Part shown: positions 24,241-32,534 of the stretch, piece by piece
Position numbering within the stretch: position 1 is the first letter of the stretch
Layout: each line of letters starts with the position of its first letter
Origin: Gordonia sediminis
Lineage (GTDB): Bacteria; Actinomycetota; Actinomycetes; Mycobacteriales; Mycobacteriaceae
Assembly: GCA_004193205.1 (NCBI GenBank)
Contig: RZUM01000001.1
Location: 455,085-519,084, forward strand
Direction: 5' to 3'
Length of the DNA stretch: 64,000 bases
Notes under the pieces: model-generated
Told to the model about the DNA's origin: nothing
The model's database searches: none
Seen by the model: only the letters and a program-made list of their open reading frames with translations
Translations under genes and position numbers: made by a program

Positions 24241-25362
24241 ATGACGCTAGTAGAACAACATTCGGACACTCGGGCCTATCAGAAGTTCCTGCCGGCCGAT
24301 GATGCGGTGCAGTATCTCGACCCGGCCGGCGAGCTGACCCACAGCGATGCACGGTACCCGCGGCCGAGCGATGAGCGGCTCCTGGAGATGCATCGCATGA
24401 TGGTCTTGGGACGGCGGTTCGACCAGCAGGCCACTGCATTGACCAAGCAGGGACGCCTGGCCGTGTATCCGTCATCGCGCGGACAGGAAGCGTGCCAGAT
24501 CTCCGCCGCAATGAGTCTGCGGCCCTCGGACTGGATGTTCCCGACCTATCGCGACTCGGTTGCGATCGCCGCGCGCGGTGTGGACCAGGTGCAACTGTTG
24601 AGCATGCTGGCCGGAGATTGGCACTGCGGCTTCGATCCGGCCGCACATCGGACTGCGCCCCAATGCACCCCCCTGGCGACCCAGCTCTTGCATGCCGCCG
24701 GGCTGGCGCATGGTGAGCACCGCAAGGGCAACGACACGATCGCACTCGCGTTCTGCGGCGACGGCGCGACGAGCGAGGGTGACTTCCACGAGGCGTTGAA
24801 CTTCGCAGCCGTCTTCAAGGCGCCTGTCGTGTTCCTGGTTCAGAACAACGGTTTCGCGATCAGCGTGCCGCTGGCCAAGCAGAGTGTGGCGCCCAGCCTG
24901 GCCCACAAGGGCGTCGGGTATGGAATGGGTTCCGAACAAGTCGACGGTAACGATCCGGTGGCGATGCTCGCGGTGATGGACGAGGCCGCCAACTTCGTGC
25001 GCGCCGGCAACGGTCCGGTCATCGTCGAGGCACACACATATCGGATCGATGCGCACACCAACGCAGATGACGCGACCCGATACCGGGATTCCGCTGAGGT
25101 CGATCTGTGGCTCAACCGGGACCCGCTCGACCGTCTTCAGCACTATCTTCGCAACAAGGGCTTGCTGGATGACGCGTCCATCGACGCCCTCAATGCCGAG
25201 GCGGACGCGGCGGCCGCCGAGCTCAGAGCCGGCATGAACACCGATCGCCCGATCGATCCGCTCGATCTGTTCCGGCATGTCTTTGCCGAACCCACTCCGC
25301 AACTTCGCGAGCAGCAGGCTCAGATCGAGGCCGAACTCGCCGCCGAATCCGAGGAAAGCTAG
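24241..25362 (+). CDS. 2-oxoacid dehydrogenase E1 component, alpha subunit
   Basis: A 373-residue E1alpha. The thiamine-diphosphate motif runs from GDG (173-175, CGDGATSEGDFHEA) to Asn-Asn (202-203, VQNNGF). YPSSRGQEACQ, FPTYRDSV and the phosphorylation-loop region YRIDAHTNADD follow the branched-chain/pyruvate E1alpha pattern. It decarboxylates a 2-oxoacid and starts the transfer of the acyl group to the E2 lipoyl arm. It is followed after 3 bp by E1beta. Whether the substrate is pyruvate, a branched-chain 2-oxoacid or another 2-oxoacid cannot be settled; actinobacteria usually run central pyruvate oxidation through AceE, so a catabolic or branched-chain role is more likely. Confidence 0.92.
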   Translation: MTLVEQHSDTRAYQKFLPADDAVQYLDPAGELTHSDARYPRPSDERLLEMHRMMVLGRRFDQQATALTKQGRLAVYPSSRGQEACQISAAMSLRPSDWMFPTYRDSVAIAARGVDQVQLLSMLAGDWHCGFDPAAHRTAPQCTPLATQLLHAAGLAHGEHRKGNDTIALAFCGDGATSEGDFHEALNFAAVFKAPVVFLVQNNGFAISVPLAKQSVAPSLAHKGVGYGMGSEQVDGNDPVAMLAVMDEAANFVRAGNGPVIVEAHTYRIDAHTNADDATRYRDSAEVDLWLNRDPLDRLQHYLRNKGLLDDASIDALNAEADAAAAELRAGMNTDRPIDPLDLFRHVFAEPTPQLREQQAQIEAELAAESEES

Positions 25363-25365
25363 ATC

Positions 25366-26367
25366 ATGACTGCAACAACCATGGCTCAGGCACTGAACGG
25401 TGCCCTGCGTGACGCACTGACGGCGGACGACAGCGTCGTCGTGTTCGGGGAAGACGTCGGCACCCTGGGCGGCGTCTTCCGGGTGACCGATGGCCTCACC
25501 AGGGACTTCGGCGACCGCTGCTTCGACACCCCGCTCGCAGAGTCCGGCATCATCGGCTTTGCGATCGGTATGGCGATGGCGGGATTCAAGCCGGTCGTCG
25601 AGATGCAGTTCGATGCCTTCGCCTATCCCGCATTCGAGCAGATCGTCTCGCATGTCGCCAAGATCAGGAACCGGACCCGGGGCGCGCTGTCGGTGCCGAT
25701 GGTCATCCGTATCCCGTTTGCCGGCGGCATCGGCGGCGTCGAACATCACTGCGACTCCAGCGAGGCGTACTACGCGCACACACCGGGCCTGAAAGTCGTC
25801 GCGCCCTCGACAGTCGACGATGCCTACACGCTGTTGCGTCATGCGATCGACGACCCCGACCCGGTGATCTTCCTCGAACCCAAGCGGCTGTACTTCTCCC
25901 GCGCCGAGGTCGACCTGTCGGTCGGCGCCCCGCTGGGCCAAGCGCTGGTGCGGCGAGAAGGCACCGACGCCACCGTGGTCGCATACGGCCCCTCGGTAGG
26001 GGTCGCCCTCGAGACCGCCGAAGCGGCAGCCGCAGAAGGTCATGACATGGAAGTGATCGATGTGCGCTCGATCGTCCCGTTCGACGACGAGACCGTGATG
26101 TCATCGGTCCGGAAAACGGGCCGCTGCATCGTGATTCAGGAAGCGCAGGGATTCGCCGGGGTCGGCGCGGAGATCGCGGCTCGCGTGCAGGAACGGTGTT
26201 TTCACCATCTTCAGGCGCCGGTGTTGCGGGTGAGCGGGCTGGACATCCCCTATCCCGCACCGAAACTCGAGCGAATCCACCTGCCCGGCGTCGATCGTGT
26301 GCTCGACACCGTCGATCGCCTGCAGTGGGACGACGTGCCGGACTCTCGGTGGGAGGTCTCGGCATGA
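25366..26367 (+). CDS. 2-oxoacid dehydrogenase E1 component, beta subunit
   Basis: A 333-residue E1beta with the pyrimidine-binding transketolase domain (VVVFGEDVGTLGGVF, CFDTPLAESGIIGFAIGMA, VEMQFDAFAYPAFEQI) and a C-terminal domain (DATVVAYGP, EVIDVRSIVPFD, GLDIPYPAPKLE). It pairs with E1alpha, encoded 3 bp upstream, to form the heterotetramer. Its TGA overlaps the E2 start (ATGA), so the stoichiometry of E1beta and E2 is probably set by translational coupling. Full length and free of disruptions. Confidence 0.93.
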   Translation: MTATTMAQALNGALRDALTADDSVVVFGEDVGTLGGVFRVTDGLTRDFGDRCFDTPLAESGIIGFAIGMAMAGFKPVVEMQFDAFAYPAFEQIVSHVAKIRNRTRGALSVPMVIRIPFAGGIGGVEHHCDSSEAYYAHTPGLKVVAPSTVDDAYTLLRHAIDDPDPVIFLEPKRLYFSRAEVDLSVGAPLGQALVRREGTDATVVAYGPSVGVALETAEAAAAEGHDMEVIDVRSIVPFDDETVMSSVRKTGRCIVIQEAQGFAGVGAEIAARVQERCFHHLQAPVLRVSGLDIPYPAPKLERIHLPGVDRVLDTVDRLQWDDVPDSRWEVSA

Positions 26368-27734
26368 GCAACCAGGTCTTCTTGCTGCCCGATCTCGGCG
26401 AAGGCTTGACGGAGGCCGACATCGCCGAGTGGCGGGTATGCGTCGGCGACATGGTCACCATCGATCAGGTGGTGGTCGAGGTCGAAACGGCAAAGGCATC
26501 AGTCGAGGTACCGGTCCCGTTCGAGGGAATCGTGGTCGCCGTCCACGGCGCGGAGGGCGACACACTCCACGTGGGCACTCCACTGATCACGGTGGGTACC
26601 GCCGACGGCGACACCGAGGCCGGATCAGATGACTCGGTCGCCGCCGCCCATAACACGTATCGGACCGAGGAACGCGCCGGCGCGTCGGGCAACGTCCTCA
26701 TCGGCTACGGAACGTCGGAGGATTCGGGACGGCGTCGTCGACGGGTGGCGCGGAAGGGCTCCCCGCCGCCAGCGGCAAGCTCACCCGCGGCCGCCGGTCC
26801 CGCGCCGTCGTCGGTTCAGCCACCACACTCGGTGCAGACCGACGAAGCGATCAACACGGGCAGCACATCGCCGCGAGTGATCTCGCCGGTCGTGCGCAAG
26901 TTGGCCCGCGACGGTGGTCTCGATCTGACGACGGTGTCGCCCACCGGTCGCGGCGGAACCATCATCCGATCCGATGTGGAACGGGCCCTGGCCCAACCTA
27001 GGCCACAGATCACCGAACCCGTCGGCACCACGTCGGCGGGCGATGTCCGGATACCCATCAAAGGCCTGCGCAAGGCCGTCTCGGAGAAGCTGTCGACAAG
27101 TCGGCGTGAGATACCCGACGCCACGACCTGGGTGGACGTGGACGCGACCGCGCTCGTGGAGGCCCGCCGCGCGATCAACGCCGCGCTTCCCGACGACGAA
27201 CGCATCAGTCTGTTCGCGTTGCTGGCGCGGTTGTCGTTGGCCGCGCTCGCCCGGTTCCCCGAACTGAACGCGACCGTCGACACCGCGAACGCGGAGATCG
27301 TCCAGTTCGCACACGTCTGTCTCGGGATCGCCGCGCAGACACCGCGCGGCCTGGTGGTGCCCGTCGTCGAGAACGCCGACCAGCTCACGACGATCGAACT
27401 GGCCCGAGAAATCCAGCAGGCGACCGAGCTCGCCCGCGAGGGAAAATTGCCGCCGACGCGCTTGACCGGTGGAACATTCACCCTCAACAACTACGGCGTC
27501 TTCGGCGTGGACGGCTCCACTCCGATCATCAATCATCCCGAGGCCGCCATCCTCGGGGTCGGCCGGATCATCGACAAACCGTGGGTCGTCGACGGAGAAC
27601 TGGCCGTACGCAAGGTCACCCAGATCTCCTTGAGTTTCGACCATCGGGTCTGTGACGGCGGCACCGCAGGCGGTTTCCTCCGACTGTTCGGCGACTTCAT
27701 CGAGAACCCGATCGCCGCGCTGGGAAGGTTGTAG
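26364..27734 (+). CDS. 2-oxoacid dehydrogenase E2 component (dihydrolipoyl acyltransferase)
   Basis: A 456-residue E2 from the ATG at 26364. One lipoyl domain (1-80) carries the lipoylated Lys44 in VEVETAKASVEV; the family usually has ETDKA, so the Asp is replaced by Ala. A Pro/Ala-rich linker is followed by a peripheral-subunit-binding domain (SPVVRKLARDGGLDL ... GRGGTIIRSDVERAL, about 170-210) and the catalytic acyltransferase domain ending HRVCDGG (His427, Asp431). Actinobacterial E2 proteins often have two or three lipoyl domains, so a single one fits a specialised or branched-chain complex. It needs lipoate attachment, for which the ligase at 22838-23590 is a candidate. Confidence 0.93.
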   Translation: MSNQVFLLPDLGEGLTEADIAEWRVCVGDMVTIDQVVVEVETAKASVEVPVPFEGIVVAVHGAEGDTLHVGTPLITVGTADGDTEAGSDDSVAAAHNTYRTEERAGASGNVLIGYGTSEDSGRRRRRVARKGSPPPAASSPAAAGPAPSSVQPPHSVQTDEAINTGSTSPRVISPVVRKLARDGGLDLTTVSPTGRGGTIIRSDVERALAQPRPQITEPVGTTSAGDVRIPIKGLRKAVSEKLSTSRREIPDATTWVDVDATALVEARRAINAALPDDERISLFALLARLSLAALARFPELNATVDTANAEIVQFAHVCLGIAAQTPRGLVVPVVENADQLTTIELAREIQQATELAREGKLPPTRLTGGTFTLNNYGVFGVDGSTPIINHPEAAILGVGRIIDKPWVVDGELAVRKVTQISLSFDHRVCDGGTAGGFLRLFGDFIENPIAALGRL

Positions 27735-27737
27735 ACA

Positions 27738-29120
27738 ATGACGGACACTCACAGCGACGTCCTCATTTTGGGTGGCGGTTCCGGGGGTTACGCGTGCGCC
27801 ATCCGGGCAGCTCAGCTCCGGCTGTCGGTCACCCTGATCGAAGCCGACAAGATCGGTGGCACCTGCCTGCACCGCGGCTGTATTCCCACCAAGGCACTGC
27901 TGCATGTCGCAGAGACCGCCGACGCCGCCCGCCACGGCGGCAGCATCGGCGTCCGCACCACCTTCGACGGCATCGACATGGACGGGGTCCGCACCTACCG
28001 GGACTCGACGGTCGAGCGCCTGTACAAAGGGTTGAGCGGGTTGATCGCGCACCACAAGATCACCACGGTCACCGGTTACGGTACCTACGTCGGCGATCGA
28101 GCGGTCGACGTCGACGGCCGGCGCTACACCGGAGACGCTCTCGTCCTCGCGACCGGCTCGAACGCACGGCTCGTGCCCGGAATCGGTGTGGGGGAACGTA
28201 TCCTGACCAGCGACCAGGCGCTACAACTTGATTTCGTCCCGAGGACCGCGATCGTCCTGGGCGGCGGCGTCATCGGCGTCGAGTTCGCGAGCATGTGGGC
28301 CTCCCTCGGCGCAGACGTGACCGTGGTCGAAGCCCTCCCGCGATTGATCGCCGCGGAAGATCCGTGGTGCTCGAAGCAACTCGAACGTGCGTTCCGCAAA
28401 CGCGGCATCACCACCCGGACCGGTGTGAAGGTCGTGTCGGCGAAGGAAACCGACTCCGCGGTCACCGTCGAGTTGGACAGCGGCGACATCATCGAAGCGG
28501 AAGTCCTGCTCATCGCCGTGGGCCGCGGCCCCAATACTGCAGCGAGCGGATTCGCCGAACACGGGATCGCCATGGACGGACCGTGGGTGGCGACCGACGA
28601 CAGACTGCGGACGAGCATCGAGCGTGTCTATGCGGTCGGCGATATCGTCACCGGTCCACAACTCGCCCACCGAGGATTCCAGCACGGCATCTTCGTAGCC
28701 GAGGACATCGCCGGACGTGCGCCGGTGCCGGTCGACGATCAACTCATCCCGAAGGTCACCTACTCCCATCCCGAGGTAGCGTCAGTCGGACTCACCGAGG
28801 CTGACGCCCGGGAGAAGTTCGGCGAAGTGACCACTCTGACATATGATCTCGCCGGAAACGGAAAGAGCCAAATCCTGGCAACCGCCGGAGGGGTCAAGGT
28901 GATCCGGGCCGGTTCATCCGACTCGACCGGACCTCTCGTCGGCGTGCAGATGGTCGGAGATCGTGTCGGAGAACTCATCGGCGAAGCACAGATCGCCGTC
29001 GCATGGGAGGCGCTGCCATCCGACATCGCACCATTCGTCCACGCCCACCCGACCCAGAACGAGGCGTTCGGCGAGGCGATGATGGCCTTGGCCGGCGTCC
29101 CTTTGCACGCGCACACGTAA
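27738..29120 (+). CDS. lpdA: Dihydrolipoamide dehydrogenase (E3)
   Basis: A 460-residue flavoprotein disulfide reductase. The FAD site LILGGGSGGYACAIRAAQL is followed by the redox pair Cys43-x4-Cys48 in GGTCLHRGCIPTK, the NAD fold (AIVLGGGVIGVEFASMW), YAVGDIVTGPQLAHRG, and the C-terminal His437-Pro and Glu442 of HAHPTQNEAFGEA. It reoxidises the dihydrolipoyl arm of E2 with NAD+. Placed 3 bp after E2, it completes a self-contained E1alpha-E1beta-E2-E3 operon. A strong hairpin begins just after the stop codon. Confidence 0.95.
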   Translation: MTDTHSDVLILGGGSGGYACAIRAAQLRLSVTLIEADKIGGTCLHRGCIPTKALLHVAETADAARHGGSIGVRTTFDGIDMDGVRTYRDSTVERLYKGLSGLIAHHKITTVTGYGTYVGDRAVDVDGRRYTGDALVLATGSNARLVPGIGVGERILTSDQALQLDFVPRTAIVLGGGVIGVEFASMWASLGADVTVVEALPRLIAAEDPWCSKQLERAFRKRGITTRTGVKVVSAKETDSAVTVELDSGDIIEAEVLLIAVGRGPNTAASGFAEHGIAMDGPWVATDDRLRTSIERVYAVGDIVTGPQLAHRGFQHGIFVAEDIAGRAPVPVDDQLIPKVTYSHPEVASVGLTEADAREKFGEVTTLTYDLAGNGKSQILATAGGVKVIRAGSSDSTGPLVGVQMVGDRVGELIGEAQIAVAWEALPSDIAPFVHAHPTQNEAFGEAMMALAGVPLHAHT

Positions 29121-29121
29121 G

Positions 29122-29158
29122 TGAACCGTCTTGGGTCTGCTGGAGACCCAGGACGGTT
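29122..29158 (+). terminator. Hairpin terminator of the E1-E2-E3 operon
   Basis: The arms GAACCGTCTTGGGTCT and AGACCCAGGACGGTTC pair at 15 of 16 positions around a 5-nt loop, starting within 5 bp of the lpdA stop. No U-run follows. It also abuts the end of the IS1380 remnant, so an alternative origin as an insertion-sequence terminal repeat should be kept in mind. Confidence 0.6.
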
Positions 29159-29900
29159 CAGAACGCGATGGCCGCGCAAACCGGCCACGCGGCATTGGCG
29201 CAGAATTTTCCCGAGGACAGGTGCGCGAGTGCGGAGGCTTTCAGGTCGGCATGGATTTGCTCGATGATCGCGCGCTGACGGTAGGTCTTGTCCGCGCTCA
29301 CGGTATCGACTTCATCGGCGCTACTGGTGGTGAAAACGCGTGGAAACGCCACACGTCGAACGGGCCCGTACCCTCGCCGTGTTGCAGGTCGTGGATGCGG
29401 CGCACCACCAGCCGGCCCGTGATCTGCTGGGCCTTCGGTTTGGAGGCGAACGCGGTGAAGGCAATTCGGCTGCCTCGGCACCGTCGAACCCACTGGCCGT
29501 TGTCCTCATCGAAGATCGCTTCAAAGTCGGTGATCGGCCGGTGCGCGGCGCGCGCGGACCGACAGGCACCTTTGCGCAGGTGTTGGGCGGCGATCACCGG
29601 AGCACGATCGGCGGTGATGATCGTGGTGATCGCCGAGTTGAGCCCACGCACCCGGGTGTAGCCGAACCCGGCGCCCAGTTTCGCGTCACCATGCTCCGCG
29701 CATATGGAATCGTCGATATCGATCATCACCGGCCAGTGCGGTCGTCTGGGCTTCCAGCCCGGCGAGCATCCAGGCAGCGATGGCGTCGAGTCGGCGTACA
29801 TGCCCGCGAGCAGGGAGAAGACCCGCCGCGTCGGAGCGCGACACCCGACTGCGCACCCAGAGGTCGCCCCGATCATTTGCCACAATGCGGATCGCATTGG
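29158..29900 (-). mobile_element. Decayed IS1380-family transposase
   Basis: Two overlapping reverse-strand frames give pieces of one transposase. An N-terminal/central piece includes VMIDIDDSICAEHGDAKLGA, GFGYTRVRGLNSAITTIITA and QHLRKGACRSARAAHRPITD. A C-terminal piece includes ADKTYRQRAIIEQIHADLKA, SALAHLSSGKF and CANAAWPVCAAIAF. These match IS1380-family proteins (DxDDTxxxxHG ... IIEQVHADLKNSALAHLPSGKF). At least one frameshift near 29340 separates the pieces and the first third is poorly conserved, so the element is inactive. No convincing terminal repeats were found. Confidence 0.78.
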
Positions 29901-30235
29901 TCGACTACGCCCCCACCCAGGAGATCCTTGTCGTCGACATCAGGAAAGATGAATTGCGCCAACTGCTTTCCGTAGCCCGCAAACGGTGCCGATGATTACG
30001 TGATCCGCGACCAGGCTCTACCGGTCGACAACTGGTTCGCTCATGCCGGCATCCCCGAATTGTCCCGGCTGGCGTCCACGATCGAGACGTGGTGGCCTTC
30101 GAAGAAGGTCTTGCCGTGCAGACCGGACAACCGAGCGAACCGTCGAACAGGTCAAAGGCATCACCTGCGGATTCCGCCACACCGAAAACTCACACCGCCG
30201 ATACGCTTCCGCTTCACCCGCACCCGCAGGCCAGC
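29888..30235 (+). mobile_element. Decayed ISL3-family transposase fragment
   Basis: Forward-strand pieces in shifting frames read PTQEILVVDIRKDELRQLLS, then VIRDQALPVDNWFAHAGIPE continuing LSRLASTIETWWP, then ERTVEQVKGITCGFRHTENS. Together they match the C-terminal region of ISL3 transposases (IPELxRLAxTIxxWWP ... TEGTNRLVKxVKRxACGFRNPEN). Several frameshifts are present and the first two thirds of the transposase are missing. It directly abuts the IS1380 remnant on one side and an IS481 fragment on the other. Confidence 0.72.
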
Positions 30236-30236
30236 G

Positions 30237-30440
30237 GCAGAGTCGAATCGAACGGTTCAACCGCATCCCGGTCTCCGAATGGGCCCACGCCCAGACCTAT
30301 CGATCCTATGAGGCCCATCCGGCCAACTACAACGACTGGCTCCACACGCCTACAATCACCACCGAACCCACCGCGGATCGGCGGCCTCACCCCGACCCAA
30401 CGCCGACGTGTTGGCAACCTCACCGGGCCTACATGTTAGC
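30237..30440 (+). mobile_element. IS481-family transposase C-terminal fragment
   Basis: Forward-strand pieces read SRIERFNRIPVSEWAHAQTY, then after a shift GGLTPTQR and RVGNLTGPT, matching the end of IS481/IS3-group integrase-type transposases (GKVERFNRTLLxEWAYAxxY ... GGxPPxxRVxNLxGxY). About 65 residues remain, with frameshifts. This is the third different insertion-sequence remnant in 1.3 kb and it stops a few bases before the end of the comA-like gene. Confidence 0.7.
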
Positions 30441-30442
30441 CG

Positions 30443-31273
30443 TCATGAGAGGACGGTGGCACTGCCATCGGATATCCCTGACCGAGCATAGACACCGTCG
30501 GGATGGGAAGTGTCCCCCGCGAATCCGCGTCGGCACAACTCGGTTTGATAGAGCTCGTCCCATTCGATGTTGGCGAGGTTCACCTCTGTCCCCAGTTCAC
30601 GCACCATATCGGCGCAGACGTGATGCTTGTAAGTGCGAGTGACTTCTGGGAGCAACTCGACCGGAAGCTCATATATCAGTCTGTCTGAGTCAAATTCGGT
30701 CGCCAGTCGCGTGATCAGGCTCCGGCGTATCTCCCCACCGATGAACAGTTCTGCGGCTTCAAGAAACACATAGTCGGAGCCGGCCGTCAGGCAATTTTCG
30801 ACATCGCTGAGAAACGCCGAGTCGTCAGAGACCGCATCCTTCTTACCAACCTCTCCGAAGACCGTCAGTCCAAGTTCCTTGGCTTGCTTGATAGCGATCG
30901 ACTTGTCTCTTGGCGCGATGTCGAGCAGATTGTCGGACACCTCGACACCGGAGAAGCCGACTCGGACGACCTCTCGGAGGAAGAGGTCATAGGAGCCCAT
31001 CGCCAGCGCCGCTTCCGCGAAGAGTCCGCCGGGCGAGGTCGAGATGCGATTGTCGCGGTAGTTCTCCAATTTCTCCTTCAGGACGCTTTCCGGCATGAAG
31101 CGTGGAATTCCGGCGGCAATCTTCGCGAAGTCGATCATATGGCCGGCACTGGCTACCGCATCCACTTGTCGCCCCAGGCCCATCCCCCAGTCGATCATCA
31201 TCGACAGGCCCGCAGTTCGCGGTTTCGCTTGCCGCTCCGGGACAGGAAAATTGTCGAACGCTGTTGTGATCAT
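30443..31273 (-). CDS. comA: Phosphosulfolactate synthase (ComA) family protein
   Basis: A 276-residue protein from the ATG at 31273 (MITTAFDNFPVPERQ). Conserved ComA-family stretches are visible: RTAGLSMMIDWGMGL (family RTxGxTMVIDxG), HMIDFAKIAAGI (family IDxxKxGWGT), ISTSPGGLFAEAA (family GGTLFE), VGFSGVEVSDNL and FGEVGKKD. Archaeal ComA adds sulfite to phosphoenolpyruvate in coenzyme M synthesis; bacterial homologues occur in coenzyme M users and in sporulating bacilli. Several consensus residues differ here (AAGIPRF for GWGTS), so the substrate may differ. No comB, comC, comDE or alkene-epoxide carboxylase gene is nearby. It is divergent from a LysR regulator and framed by insertion-sequence remains, which suggests lateral acquisition. 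Confidence 0.72.
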   Translation of the reverse strand: MITTAFDNFPVPERQAKPRTAGLSMMIDWGMGLGRQVDAVASAGHMIDFAKIAAGIPRFMPESVLKEKLENYRDNRISTSPGGLFAEAALAMGSYDLFLREVVRVGFSGVEVSDNLLDIAPRDKSIAIKQAKELGLTVFGEVGKKDAVSDDSAFLSDVENCLTAGSDYVFLEAAELFIGGEIRRSLITRLATEFDSDRLIYELPVELLPEVTRTYKHHVCADMVRELGTEVNLANIEWDELYQTELCRRGFAGDTSHPDGVYARSGISDGSATVLS

Positions 31274-31409
31274 TCGTTCCTCGCAAGTCACCACGGATCG
31301 GAGTGATCCGCCATTCTGGTTATGACAGATCCAGTGTCACCCCGCTCGTTGCTCTCGTCCAATACCGTTTGAGGTGGCTGGCTATACGATCTGGTTATAT
31401 GCTGTGGCA

Positions 31410-32348
31410 ATGGACCGCCGCCACCTCGAGTACTTTGTCGCCGTGTTCGAGCACCAGAGCGTGTCCCGCGCGGCGACCGAACTTCACGTATCCCAACCTG
31501 CCGTGTCACGCGCAGTGCACTCTCTCGAACGAGACTTGAACGTTCGCCTGTTTCGTCGTTCGCCGACAGGCGTAACACCGACGGACGACGCGGTACGATT
31601 GGTGTCCAGGGCGCGCGAAATTCTCATCGCATTTGACGCATTGATGGGAGATGTGTCGGGTGCCGCGAATCGTTTCGTCGGAACCGTTCGAGTCGGTTTA
31701 ACCGCACTACTCGCCATCGAGCCGATGTCCACCATTGTCGCTGAACTACGCTTCCGACACCCCGGCATTCTTACACGGGGAATTGCTGCTGCAAGTTCAT
31801 CTGCGGCAGTTGAATTGGCTTTCCGAGGCGGGTGTGACACCGCGATCGTTGGCTCAGAAATCCGACCCGGTGGCACTGGGCTGAACGTTGAACGGCTGTT
31901 CGATGATGAACTTCTCGTTGTGCTACCCCCCGATTCACCACTTGCCAAGTACCCCCAGTTGACATTCGCACAGCTGCGCGGTCAATCGTTTATCGCGTCA
32001 CCTACCGATACACCGATGCGCCGGTTATTGGACCGAGAGCGTGTCGAAAACGATCTGCGGATAGTTGCCGAGGCAGCCCATCGAGAAGCCGTTCCAGCCA
32101 TGGTCGACAGAGGAATCGGACTGGCGATCCTGCCGGGAACCGTCCGCCGACACGTCGCTACGCGCGGAGCGATAGTGCGGGAACTCGCACCGAGACCACG
32201 CGTACCCGTTTGGATAGTGTGGCGCACCGATGCCAATCCGCCGACGCGGGAGTTTGTCAATGTCGCACAGGAAGTGTCCGGCGGGCTGTCTGAAACCGAG
32301 TCGGCTCAGAATAGTGCCGACGGAGACGCAGCGAACCTCCGTATGTGA
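31410..32348 (+). CDS. LysR family transcriptional regulator
   Basis: A 312-residue LysR protein from the ATG at 31410 (MDRRHLEYFVAVFEHQSVSR), with AATELHVSQPAVSRAVHSLE as recognition helix region and an effector-binding domain after about residue 90. It is divergent from the ComA-like gene with 136 bp between start codons and is the likely regulator of it. An in-frame extension to 31374 was rejected as non-homologous. The last dozen residues (SADGDAANLRM) are weakly LysR-like and end exactly where a group II intron-like sequence begins, so the natural C-terminus may have been replaced. Confidence 0.9.
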   Translation: MDRRHLEYFVAVFEHQSVSRAATELHVSQPAVSRAVHSLERDLNVRLFRRSPTGVTPTDDAVRLVSRAREILIAFDALMGDVSGAANRFVGTVRVGLTALLAIEPMSTIVAELRFRHPGILTRGIAAASSSAAVELAFRGGCDTAIVGSEIRPGGTGLNVERLFDDELLVVLPPDSPLAKYPQLTFAQLRGQSFIASPTDTPMRRLLDRERVENDLRIVAEAAHREAVPAMVDRGIGLAILPGTVRRHVATRGAIVRELAPRPRVPVWIVWRTDANPPTREFVNVAQEVSGGLSETESAQNSADGDAANLRM

Positions 32349-32404
32349 GCCGCACGTACGGTGTTGTGAGAGGAGGGCCGAGAAACTTGGCCCTCTGATC
32401 GAAC
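32347..32404 (+). repeat. Possible 3' end of a group II intron (domain V/VI-like)
   Basis: GAGCCGCACGTACGGTGTTG resembles the base of group II domain V (GAGCCG ... CGTACGGT) with its tip deleted. It is followed by a domain VI-like hairpin GAGGGCC-N9-GGCCCTC and TGATCGAAC. No reverse transcriptase frame lies upstream, because the LysR gene ends here. If real, only the last 60 bp of the intron remain. Confidence 0.4.
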
Positions 32405-32534
32405 CCAGATGCAGGGGGACGAGCCTCGACGTGGCAGCGGTGAATGTACCCGCTTGTTGGATTCCAGGACGATCGGCTCATGCGCGTAAACGTCCTGGAC
32501 CAAAGGTGGCCTGTGTTCGACTGGGTGTCGCGGC

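Noticed and set aside
30443-32348. Complete coenzyme M biosynthesis or alkene-metabolism cluster around the ComA-like gene
   Set aside because: Neighbours are a LysR gene and insertion-sequence fossils; none of the other pathway genes can be seen in this window.
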